A stretch of 64,000 bases of DNA from Pseudomonadota bacterium (GTDB taxonomy: Bacteria > Pseudomonadota > Alphaproteobacteria > Rhizobiales > Xanthobacteraceae). Below the pieces are notes generated by a model, which saw nothing but the letters and a program-made list of their open reading frames with translations, did no database searches and was not told where the DNA came from. The DNA lies in contig JAEYRD010000166.1 in assembly GCA_023435725.1 (NCBI GenBank), forward strand, positions 38,562 through 102,561, read 5' to 3'. A program made the translations under genes and the position numbers. This document shows positions 8,730 to 16,949 of this stretch, piece after piece (the stretch's first letter is position 1; each line of letters begins with the position of its first letter).

Positions 8730-9401
8730 ATGAGATTGGCTGCAAAGGGATTCACCGCGATCCTGTCCATCATCACCATCAGCGCCGCCCTGTCGCTGCC
8801 GGTCGCACCCGTATTCGCGGCCGACGAGAGCAACGGCAAGAATGTCACCGAGGACGAGATCGTCCGCGCGCTGGCGCCGCCGCCGAAAAAGCCCCTGACC
8901 CGCGGCCTCTCAATGGCCCCGCAGGCCGATCCGACGCCGAGCGCGGCGGAAACCAAGCTGATCCAGTCCGTCCGCGGCCGCGCAACGCGCTCGCTCTCGT
9001 CGACCGAACGCGAGGAAATCGCGACGGCCGCGAAGGACAAGCCGAACATCGATCTCGAAATTACCTTCGACTACAACTCCGCGAATATCAGCGCCAAGTC
9101 GATGGCTTCCGTGCAGGCGCTCGGCCGCGCGCTGACCAGCCCCGACCTGAAGGGCTCGACCTTCGTGGTCGCCGGCCACACCGATGCCGCGGGCGGCGAG
9201 GCCTACAACCAGGACCTGTCGGAACGCCGTGCGGATTCTATCAAGCGCTACCTCGTCGACAAATACCGCATCACGGCAACCGACCTCGTCACCGTCGGCT
9301 ACGGCAAGAGCAAGCTCAAGGACCCGAGCCAGCCGATGGCGGAGGTCAATCGACGCGTGCAGGTCGTGAACATGGAAAACAAGACCACCGCATCGAAGTA
9401 A
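8730..9401 (+). CDS. OmpA-domain envelope protein
   Basis: 223 residues from ATG 8730, which has a good AGGAGGG; the reading can be extended upstream to 8691 but without a site. Signal peptide 1-30 (cleavage after VFAA), a linker and a C-terminal OmpA/peptidoglycan-binding domain (about 115-220). That domain has the hallmarks DYNSANIS, VAGHTDAAGGEAYNQDLSERRADSIKRYL, VGYGKSKL and NRRVQVV. It should anchor to peptidoglycan in the periplasm. It follows the caspase-like gene by about 150 bases, suggesting a joint envelope function, and a hairpin terminator follows. Confidence 0.88.
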   Translation: MRLAAKGFTAILSIITISAALSLPVAPVFAADESNGKNVTEDEIVRALAPPPKKPLTRGLSMAPQADPTPSAAETKLIQSVRGRATRSLSSTEREEIATAAKDKPNIDLEITFDYNSANISAKSMASVQALGRALTSPDLKGSTFVVAGHTDAAGGEAYNQDLSERRADSIKRYLVDKYRITATDLVTVGYGKSKLKDPSQPMAEVNRRVQVVNMENKTTASK

Positions 9402-9457
9402 TCACGACGTAATCCTTTGAAGTGACAAGTCGTGATGTGGTGTAAAGTCTCGCTTCC

Positions 9458-9496
9458 AAAGCGCGTCCCGCGGCCTTGCGGGACGCCGCTTTATTT
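9458..9496 (+). terminator. Hairpin terminator after the OmpA-domain gene
   Basis: GCGTCCCGC (9463-9471) pairs with GCGGGACGC (9478-9486), extended by AAAGC/GCTTT with one bulge, followed by TTTATTT. It separates the OmpA gene from the RND adaptor gene, implying a separate promoter for the pump or read-through. Confidence 0.6.
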
Positions 9497-9559
9497 CAGG
9501 GAAACGCTCTCAGCAGGCCTCGTGCGGATGGCCGTGAGCCAGGCCAGGATGATCCGGCG

Positions 9560-10489
9560 ATGAAGGTCACCGAATATCTCAAGCCGGCCGGAACCGTGCT
9601 GTTCATCGTTGCGCTCGGCGTCGGCTATTATGTGTTCGAGCATTGGCATCGCCCCGAGGCGAAGGACACGCCGGGCGAGGCCCACGTCGTCGTGACGAAG
9701 TCGACCAACGCCTGCTTCTCCGACCTCGTGCGGGTGACCGGCTTCTTCGTGCCGCGCCGCGAGGCCGTGGTCATTGCAGACCAGGAAGGATCCAAGGTCA
9801 CCGACGTCTTCGTCACCGAAGGCGCGACCGTGACCGAAAACCAGGAGCTGGCGCGCCTGACGGCGCCACCGCAGATCCCGGGCCAGCCGCAGCGACCGGG
9901 CCCGCAAGGGCCGATCTCGCTGAAAGCGCCCGCGCCGGGTCTCATCACCGAGGTCCGCACCGTCGTGGGGGCACCGGCATCGCCGCAGGCCGGCCCGATG
10001 TTCCGTATCGCCGTCAACGGCGAGATCGAGCTCGACGCACAGGTCCCGGCGGTGCACATGCCCAAGCTCAGCCCCGGCGCGACGGTGCGCATCAGCCGCG
10101 ACGACGCTCCGGACTTGATCGGACGGGTCCGGCTGGTATCGCCCGAAATCGACCGCGCCACGCAACTCGGCCGCGTCCGCATCAGCGTCACCAACAATCC
10201 GTCGCTGAAGGTCGGCATGTTCGCCCGCGCCTCCATCGACGCCAAGCGAAGCTGCGGCGTCGCGGTTCCCAAGACCGCGATCGACCATCTCACCGTACAG
10301 GTCGTCAAAGGCAACACGATCGAGACGCGGAAGGTGCGGGTCGGATTGTCGTCCGACACCGCGACGGAAATCCTGGAAGGCCTCGACGTCGGCGAAATCG
10401 TCGTGGCCGATGCCGGCTCTTCGCTGCATGACGGCGACCAGATAAAAATCATGTTCGCCGATGAACTCGATCGATCGCGGGTACGCTGA
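9560..10489 (+). CDS. RND efflux periplasmic adaptor (membrane fusion protein)
   Basis: 309 residues from ATG 9560 (MKVTEYLKPAG), AGGA upstream. One N-terminal membrane segment (about 10-27), then the split lipoyl/barrel-sandwich domain (VTDVFVTEGATVTENQELARL and KAPAPGLITEVRTVVG), a beta-barrel (ATVRISRDDAPDLIGRVRLV) and a membrane-proximal domain. There is no obvious long alpha hairpin, so it is shorter than AcrA. It links the inner-membrane pump to an outer-membrane channel, which is not encoded here. Its stop overlaps the permease start (TGATG). A clear paralogue is at 41366-42256 (shared CFSD motif and domain order). Confidence 0.9.
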   Translation: MKVTEYLKPAGTVLFIVALGVGYYVFEHWHRPEAKDTPGEAHVVVTKSTNACFSDLVRVTGFFVPRREAVVIADQEGSKVTDVFVTEGATVTENQELARLTAPPQIPGQPQRPGPQGPISLKAPAPGLITEVRTVVGAPASPQAGPMFRIAVNGEIELDAQVPAVHMPKLSPGATVRISRDDAPDLIGRVRLVSPEIDRATQLGRVRISVTNNPSLKVGMFARASIDAKRSCGVAVPKTAIDHLTVQVVKGNTIETRKVRVGLSSDTATEILEGLDVGEIVVADAGSSLHDGDQIKIMFADELDRSRVR

Positions 10490-13400
10490 TGGCTCTCAAT
10501 ATCTCGGCATGGTCGATCCGGAATCCGCTGCCGTCGATCGTCTTTTCGATCATCCTGCTGATCCTCGGCTGGACATCCTTCACCAAGCTCGCGATAACGC
10601 GGCTGCCTTCGGCCGACATTCCCGTGATCTCGGTCGCGGTGTCGCAGTTCGGCGCAGCGCCCGCCGAGCTTGAATCCCAGGTCACCAAGACGGTTGAAGA
10701 CGCGGTCTCCGGCGTCGAGGGCGTGCGACACATCACGTCCTCGATCACCGACGGCCTTTCGGTGACCACCATCCAATTCGCGCTGGAGACCAATACCGAC
10801 CGTGCGCTCAACGACGTCAAGGACGCGGTGACGCGCGTCCGTTCGAACCTGCCGCAGAATGTCACCGAGCCGCTGATCCAGCGCGTCGACGTCATCGGCC
10901 TGCCGATCGTCACCTACGCGGCGATCTCGCCCGGCAAGACGCCTGAGCAGCTCTCCTATTTCGTCGACGACGTGGTCAAGCGCGCGCTGCAGGGCGTGCG
11001 CGGCGTCGCCCAGGTCGAGCGCATCGGCGGTGTCGAGCGCGAGATCCTGGTCTCGCTCGATCCCGATCGCCTGCAGGCGATGGGGCTGACCGCCGTCAAT
11101 GTCAGCCAGAGCCTGCGCGGCACCAATGTCGACGTCGCCGGCGGCCGCGCCGAGATCGGCAAGAACGACCAGGCGATCCGTACGCTGGCCGGCGCCAAGA
11201 CGCTGAGCGACCTCGCGGGCACCATGATCCCGCTGTTCGGCGGCGGCGAGGTCCGGCTCGACGATCTCGGCACCGTGACCGATACCATCGCAGACCGCCG
11301 CACCTTCGCCCGCTTCAACGGTGAACCCGTGGTGGCGCTCGGCATCAAGCGCTCCAAGGGCGCCAGCGACGTGAAGGTGGCCGAAGCCGTGCAGAAGCGC
11401 ATCGACGCGCTGAAGGCCGCCTACCCCGACGTCGACCTCAAGCTGATCGACACCTCGGTCGAATACACCAAGGGCAATTACCACGCGGCGATCTCGACAC
11501 TGTTCGAAGGCGCCATCCTCGCCGTCGTCATCGTGCTGCTGTTCCTGCGCGACCTGCGTGCCACCATCATCGCCGCGATCTCGCTACCGCTGTCGATCTT
11601 CCCGGCATTCTGGGCGATGGACATGCTCGGCTTCTCGCTGAATCTCGTCAGCTTCCTCGCCATCACGCTGTCGACAGGTATTCTGGTCGACGACGCGATC
11701 GTCGAGATCGAAAACATCGTCCGGCACATGAACATGGGCAAGTCGCCCTATCGGGCCGCGCTGGAAGCTGCCGACGAGATCGGCCTCGCCGTGATCGCGA
11801 TCTCGCTCACCATCATCGCGATCTTTGCGCCGGCAAGCTTCATGTCGGGCATCGCCGGACAGTTCTTCAAGCAGTTCGGCATCACCGTCTCGGTGCAGGT
11901 GTTCTTCTCGCTTCTCGCCGCCCGCTTCGTCACCCCGATGCTGGCGGCCTACTTCCTCAAGCACAGCACTCACGAGGAACCGCCACCGGGCCGGATCTTG
12001 CGTACCTATCACAAGATCGTCGCGTGGTCGGTGAAGCATCATTACATCACGGTGCTGATCGGCTTTGGCATCTTCGCCGCCTCGATCTGGAGCATCACGC
12101 TGCTGCCGCAGGGCTTCCTGCCCGCGCAGGACAGCGCGCGCTCACTACTCGCCCTCGAGCTTCCGCCGGGCACCCAGCTCGCCTACACCGAAAAAGTCAC
12201 CGAGGACATCGTCGCGCGCCTGCGCAAGCGGCCTGAGGTGAAGAGCATCTTCGTCGACGGCGGACGTGTCCCGCCGGGGACTCAGGAAGTCCGGCGCGCC
12301 TCCCTGATCATCAACTACACGCCCAAGAACGAGCGCGACATCACCCAGCGCGAGCTCGAATTCTCGATCAGCCAGGAGCTGGAGAACGTTCCCGACATCC
12401 GCTTCTGGTTCCTGGACGAGAACGGCCTGCGCGCGATCTCGCTGGTGGTGACCGGCGTCGACGCCAATATCGTCAACAACGTCGCGAGTGAGCTTGCGAC
12501 GCAGATGAAGCGGATTCCGACGATCTCCAACGTGATCTCGGAGACCTCGCTGGAGCGCCCCGAACTGCGCATCGAACCGCGCGCCGATCTCGCCGCACGG
12601 CTCGGCGTCTCCACCGAGAGCCTGTCGCAGACCATCCGCGTTGCCACCATCGGCGACGTCGGTCCTGCGCTCGCCAAATTCGACGTCGGCGACCGCCTGG
12701 TGCCGATCCGCGTGCAGCTGGAGGATGCCGCGCGCGGCAATCTGAAGACGCTCGAACAGCTGCGCGTGCCGCTCGGTGAGCACGGCGAGAAGGGCGGCGT
12801 GCCGCTCTCGGTCATCGCCGACGTCAAGCTCGACCAGGGCCCGACCAGCATCAACCGCTACGACCGCGAGCGGCAGGCCACCGTCGCCGCCGACCTCGTC
12901 GGTTCCGCCGCGCTCGGAGATGCCACCAAGAAGATCTACGACCTGCCGGTGATGAAGAGCCTGCCGAAGGGCGTGAGGGTCAGCCCGTCGGGTGATGCCG
13001 AAAGCCTCAACGAGCTGTCCGACGGTTTCGCCACGGCGATCACGGCGGGCCTGATGATGGTCTACGCGGTGCTGGTGCTGCTGTTCGGCACCTTCCTGCA
13101 GCCGATCACCATCCTGTTCTCGCTGCCGCTCTCGATCGGCGGCGCGATCGCAGCCCTGCTTGTGACCGGCAAGCAGCTCACGACGCCGGTCTGGATCGGC
13201 ATCCTCATGCTGATGGGCATCGTCACCAAGAACGCGATCATGCTGGTCGAGTTCGCGATCGAAGCGATCAACGCCGGCAAGCCGCGCGAGGAGGCGATGA
13301 TCGACGCCGGCATGAAGCGCGCCCGCCCGATCGTGATGACCACAATCGCGATGGCCGCCGGCATGATGCCGAGCGCACTCGCGGTCGGCGCCGGCGGCGA

Positions 13401-13623
13401 GTTCCGCTCACCGATGGCGCTCGCGGTGATCGGCGGCCTGATCTTCTCGACCATTTTGTCGCTGGTGTTCGTGCCCGCGATGTTCATGGTGATGGACGAT
13501 CTCGGCGCCCTGATCTGGCGCTTCGGCAAGCGGCTGATCGTGCATAGCGAGGATGCCGACACTGCCGATCATCACGAAGCGGCACCCGCGCCGAAGAAAC
13601 TCGTGCATCCCGCGGCGGAGTAG
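10489..13623 (+). CDS. RND multidrug-type efflux permease
   Basis: 1044 residues, the standard AcrB/MexF-family length. Twelve membrane segments in the usual two halves; the first follows the N-terminal ISAWSIRNP. The proton-relay aspartate pair is in GILVDDAIVEIENI (TM4), with FSLPLSIGGAIAALLVTGK and GIVTKNAIMLVEFAIE in the second half. Two large periplasmic loops follow TM1 and TM7. It exports drugs or other compounds by proton antiport from the inner membrane. Forms a two-gene operon with the overlapping adaptor gene. Specificity cannot be inferred; HAE1-type by sequence. Confidence 0.95.
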   Translation: MALNISAWSIRNPLPSIVFSIILLILGWTSFTKLAITRLPSADIPVISVAVSQFGAAPAELESQVTKTVEDAVSGVEGVRHITSSITDGLSVTTIQFALETNTDRALNDVKDAVTRVRSNLPQNVTEPLIQRVDVIGLPIVTYAAISPGKTPEQLSYFVDDVVKRALQGVRGVAQVERIGGVEREILVSLDPDRLQAMGLTAVNVSQSLRGTNVDVAGGRAEIGKNDQAIRTLAGAKTLSDLAGTMIPLFGGGEVRLDDLGTVTDTIADRRTFARFNGEPVVALGIKRSKGASDVKVAEAVQKRIDALKAAYPDVDLKLIDTSVEYTKGNYHAAISTLFEGAILAVVIVLLFLRDLRATIIAAISLPLSIFPAFWAMDMLGFSLNLVSFLAITLSTGILVDDAIVEIENIVRHMNMGKSPYRAALEAADEIGLAVIAISLTIIAIFAPASFMSGIAGQFFKQFGITVSVQVFFSLLAARFVTPMLAAYFLKHSTHEEPPPGRILRTYHKIVAWSVKHHYITVLIGFGIFAASIWSITLLPQGFLPAQDSARSLLALELPPGTQLAYTEKVTEDIVARLRKRPEVKSIFVDGGRVPPGTQEVRRASLIINYTPKNERDITQRELEFSISQELENVPDIRFWFLDENGLRAISLVVTGVDANIVNNVASELATQMKRIPTISNVISETSLERPELRIEPRADLAARLGVSTESLSQTIRVATIGDVGPALAKFDVGDRLVPIRVQLEDAARGNLKTLEQLRVPLGEHGEKGGVPLSVIADVKLDQGPTSINRYDRERQATVAADLVGSAALGDATKKIYDLPVMKSLPKGVRVSPSGDAESLNELSDGFATAITAGLMMVYAVLVLLFGTFLQPITILFSLPLSIGGAIAALLVTGKQLTTPVWIGILMLMGIVTKNAIMLVEFAIEAINAGKPREEAMIDAGMKRARPIVMTTIAMAAGMMPSALAVGAGGEFRSPMALAVIGGLIFSTILSLVFVPAMFMVMDDLGALIWRFGKRLIVHSEDADTADHHEAAPAPKKLVHPAAE

Positions 13624-13729
13624 GGTTCGCGCGAGCAGGCAAGTGACGATGACGGGCTATGCCTTCGCCCGTGCTTACGATCGCAGTTGCTGACTTTTCA
13701 CTATGTGCCGAAGGCAGCCTGGCTGCCCC

Positions 13730-14404
13730 CTACTCGTTCCGCGCGATCGACGTCAGCTTGGTCATGTTTCGCAGCAGGATGCGGCCGCGCTGGAGATCCA
13801 GGATCGCCTCCTTGCGCCAGGCCTGAAGCTGGCGGTTGACGCTCTCGCGGGCGGCACCGACGAAAACGCCGAGCTGCTCCTGCGAGATGTGCACCTCGGA
13901 GCCGAAATCGGCAGCGAGCGCACAGAGCCGCCGCGCAAGGCGAACCGGCAGCGGCTGCAGCATGGATTCCTCCATGCGCTCGCTCTGCCAGCGGATGCGC
14001 TGACAGAGCAGCGCGATGATCTTGATCGCAACCTTCGGCTCGCGCTCGAGGAAGCCGAGAAAGTCTTCGCGCCGCAGCACGAACAGTTCGCTATCCTCGC
14101 CCGCGGTTGCATCCGCAGTACGGCTCTGGCCGTCCAGCACCGCCACTTCGCCGAACAGGTCGCCGGGGCCCATGAAATTCAGCGTCAGCCGGCTGCCGTC
14201 GGAGGCGCCGGTCTCGATGCGGACCTGGCCACGGCGCACGCCGAACAGTGCATCGCCCGGATCGCCCTTCTGGAACAGCATCTCGCCGCTGGCCAGATGC
14301 TGAGTGTGGCAAAGGTTGGACAGCCGCTGAAGCTCGTCTGCGCCGAGATCGGCGAACATGGCGTTCATCTTCAGGATGACCGCAAATTCGGCCTGCTTGC
14401 TCAT
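13730..14404 (-). CDS. Crp/Fnr-family transcriptional regulator
   Basis: 224 residues from ATG 14404 (MSKQAEFAV), AAGGA upstream; an in-frame ATG at 14434 is possible. A cyclic-nucleotide-binding domain (about 10-125) contains the phosphate-binding cassette GDLFGEVAVLDGQSRTADA, with the Glu and Arg that contact cAMP retained. A C-terminal winged helix (about 150-215) has ISQEQLGVFVGAARESVNRQLQAW. There is no N-terminal cysteine cluster for an Fe-S centre, so it is Crp-like rather than Fnr-like. Divergent from the AsmA gene. A membrane nucleotide cyclase is encoded 2.5 kb away, which may supply its ligand (inference). Confidence 0.92.
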   Translation of the reverse strand: MSKQAEFAVILKMNAMFADLGADELQRLSNLCHTQHLASGEMLFQKGDPGDALFGVRRGQVRIETGASDGSRLTLNFMGPGDLFGEVAVLDGQSRTADATAGEDSELFVLRREDFLGFLEREPKVAIKIIALLCQRIRWQSERMEESMLQPLPVRLARRLCALAADFGSEVHISQEQLGVFVGAARESVNRQLQAWRKEAILDLQRGRILLRNMTKLTSIARNE

Positions 14405-14430
14405 TTCGATGTCCTTGTGAATTCTCTTAG

Positions 14431-14456
14431 CCAATTTCCTTGGCCAATTTCCTTGG
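14431..14456. promoter_or_regulatory. Tandem 13-bp CCAATTTCCTTGG repeat upstream of the Crp/Fnr gene
   Basis: Two perfect adjacent copies of CCAATTTCCTTGG; each is itself an imperfect palindrome (CCAA...TTGG), and a degenerate third (GCAAATCGCTTGG) follows. They lie 27-52 bases upstream of the regulator's start, in its likely promoter. Candidate operator or transcript-level element; role inferred. Confidence 0.5.
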
Positions 14457-14649
14457 CAAATCGCTTGGAACCATCAACATCAGAATCGCGTAGAACCGCG
14501 CCGGGGAAGTGTGTCATAAGTCACATAGCTTTGCAGCATCCCCCGACTAATTTTGCGCGCTTGGAGCCGCTTCCCGTCCGGGGATAAGCTCACGCGCAAC
14601 GGGCGAATGACCAGCCGGTTCGACGCTTGTCCGTCGTTGGAAAGTCGAC

Positions 14650-16713
14650 ATGAGAGCAGTGAAATTCGCCGGCGTGGCCGTGGCCGCCGTCATCGTCGTG
14701 ATAGCGCTTCTCCTCGCGGTCGGAATCCCCTCGGGCTTTCTGACCTCGACGATTGCGTCGCGGATCGAGAGCGCGACCGGCTATCGCCTGTCGATCGACG
14801 GTACCACGAAGATCAGCCTGTGGCCGACGCTGAACGTCACGCTGAACGATCTCACGCTGCAGGACCCGAAGGATCGCAGCGGCATCACGCGCCTGACGAT
14901 CGGCAGCGTGCAGGCCGACATGCCGCTCGCGAGCGTCTGGTCTGGCCGCCCGGCGATCAGCGAACTCGTCATCACCCACCCCGTGCTCTACCAGCCATTG
15001 CTGCGTGAGCGGCTGCCCAACGCCGGAGCCTTGCCGAAGCCGCCGCTCGCGCTCGACGCTGCGGGCGCGACCATCGACCGCATCAAGGTCAATGACGGCG
15101 AGGTCGCATTCTCGCGCATGCGCGATCGCGTCGAGGGCCGCATCAGCGCCATCAACGCTGACGCTATCGTGGGCAGCGACCGCAAGGTCAACATCACCGG
15201 CACCGCGCGCGTCGGCGACCACCCGACCAAATTCGACATCAAGGCGACCGCGCCGGCGCCGGCGACCGATCGACCGACAATTCCGGTGGAGTTCGCCATC
15301 GACATGCCTGACGTGCTGAAGTCCCAGCTCGCCGGTCACGCCGAGATGCGGCTCAACGGCGATATCGTGATGATCAACGGCGTGAACGGCACGCTTGGTG
15401 ATGGCGCATTCAACGGCTGGGCTTCGATCGACATCGCGAGCAAGCCCCTGGTCAAGGTCGATCTCGACTTCCAGCGGCTTGCGGTTCCGCTGGCGAAAAC
15501 GCCGGAAGGCACGTCCGGGCAGCCCTGGAGCAATGCGCCGATCGACGTCTCCGGACTCAACTATGTCGATGCGCAGATCAGGATCTCCGCGAACGAGGCC
15601 GTGATCGGCGATGCACGCCTCTCGCCGCTCGCGCTCGATGCGAAGCTCGCCGGCGGCGTGATGAAAGCCGGCACCGCCAATCTCGGCGCCTATGGCGGCC
15701 AGGTCTCGGGCGAAGTGATCCTGGATGCGACCAGCGGCGCGCCGAGCTTCGCCATGCATTCCGACCTCGTCGGGGTGCGCGCGCTGCCGCTGCTCCAGGG
15801 CCTTGCCGAATTCGACCGGATCGACGGCAAGCTGCAAGCCAAGCTCGCGCTGCGCAGCGCCGGGAACAGCCAGCGCGCCCTGATGGCGAACATGCAGGGC
15901 ACCGCTTTCGTCAACTTCCAGGACGGCGCCATCCGCGGCATCAACGTCGCGCAGATGATCCGCGCGCTGACATCGGGCACGCTGTCCGGCTGGCAGGACA
16001 ACCAGAGCCCCAGCCAGGAACAAAGCACGGACCTGTCACAGCTCTCCGCCTCCTTCCGCATCGACAAGGGCCAGGCGGTGACGACCGATCTCAATCTGAT
16101 CGGACCGCTGGTGCGCGTGACCGGCGCGGGCACGATCGCGCTCGACACCAAGATGATGGGCTTTCGCGTCGAGCCGAAGCTCGTGATGACGACCGAAGGC
16201 CAGGGCCGCACCTCCGAGCCCGTCGGCTTCGGCATCCCCGTGATGATCCAGGGCACCTGGTCGCAGCCGCGGATCTACCCTGACATGGCCGGCGTGCTGG
16301 ACAATCCGGACGCCGCCTATGCCAAGCTGCGCGAGATGGGCAAGGGCCTGTTCGGTCCTGACGGTGCCGGGCTCGGCAATATCCTGGGCGGCCTTGGCGG
16401 TAGCCTTGGGCTTGGAGGCGCCACCGCGCCGGGCGGCGGCAACGCGGACGGCAATACCAATCCGCAATCGCAGCCGCCGGGGCAGAACAATCTGCTCGGC
16501 GGACAGCTGGGCGAGGCGATCGGCAATCTGATCCAGCAAGGGCTCTCCAGCGGCGCGGGAGCCGGCACTGGCACCGGCCGCAGCCGCAGCTTGCCGGCAA
16601 CACCGTCCACGCCGGCACCGCAGGCCTCGCCCGCGCCCCCGGAGGCCCCTCCGGCGGCGCAGCAGGACAGTCAGCCGATGAACGACGTGCTGAAACAGCT
16701 CTTCAACCGGTAA
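14650..16713 (+). CDS. AsmA-family envelope protein
   Basis: 687 residues. N-terminal membrane anchor (about 5-28), then an AsmA domain: SRIESATGYRLSIDG near the N-terminus, and the conserved C-terminal AsmA_2-like block (QGTAFVNFQDGAIRGINVAQMIRAL, then FRIDKGQAVTTDLNLIGPLVRVTGAGTIAL). The tail from about 560 is Gly/Pro/Ala-rich low complexity. AsmA-like proteins form periplasmic bridge-like beta structures for lipid transport and outer-membrane homeostasis; this one has not been assigned a substrate. ATG at 14650, after GGAAAG. Monocistronic, divergent from the Crp/Fnr gene. Confidence 0.88.
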   Translation: MRAVKFAGVAVAAVIVVIALLLAVGIPSGFLTSTIASRIESATGYRLSIDGTTKISLWPTLNVTLNDLTLQDPKDRSGITRLTIGSVQADMPLASVWSGRPAISELVITHPVLYQPLLRERLPNAGALPKPPLALDAAGATIDRIKVNDGEVAFSRMRDRVEGRISAINADAIVGSDRKVNITGTARVGDHPTKFDIKATAPAPATDRPTIPVEFAIDMPDVLKSQLAGHAEMRLNGDIVMINGVNGTLGDGAFNGWASIDIASKPLVKVDLDFQRLAVPLAKTPEGTSGQPWSNAPIDVSGLNYVDAQIRISANEAVIGDARLSPLALDAKLAGGVMKAGTANLGAYGGQVSGEVILDATSGAPSFAMHSDLVGVRALPLLQGLAEFDRIDGKLQAKLALRSAGNSQRALMANMQGTAFVNFQDGAIRGINVAQMIRALTSGTLSGWQDNQSPSQEQSTDLSQLSASFRIDKGQAVTTDLNLIGPLVRVTGAGTIALDTKMMGFRVEPKLVMTTEGQGRTSEPVGFGIPVMIQGTWSQPRIYPDMAGVLDNPDAAYAKLREMGKGLFGPDGAGLGNILGGLGGSLGLGGATAPGGGNADGNTNPQSQPPGQNNLLGGQLGEAIGNLIQQGLSSGAGAGTGTGRSRSLPATPSTPAPQASPAPPEAPPAAQQDSQPMNDVLKQLFNR

Positions 16714-16949
16714 TTGGCGGGCCAACGCGCGGGACTCCACGTCAGCCGCGATCCGCAGCTTCCTCCGAACGGATGAGGCTGCGGCAATTCACCACCCTTC
16801 AACCAGCCTCCAACTGACCGACCTTGGCGTCCGCAACGGGTAACCACACCGGTGGCTCGGCCGATCCCTTGGCCCAAATTATGGTAGAAGACGCCCCGGG
16901 GCCACGCGGCCCGTAGCGCCGGCGTCGATGGCGGCGCGAGAGGATCCGG

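Noticed and set aside
9628..11484. 618-codon minus-strand open frame
   Set aside because: Shadow of the RND adaptor and permease genes; repetitive composition, no start signal.
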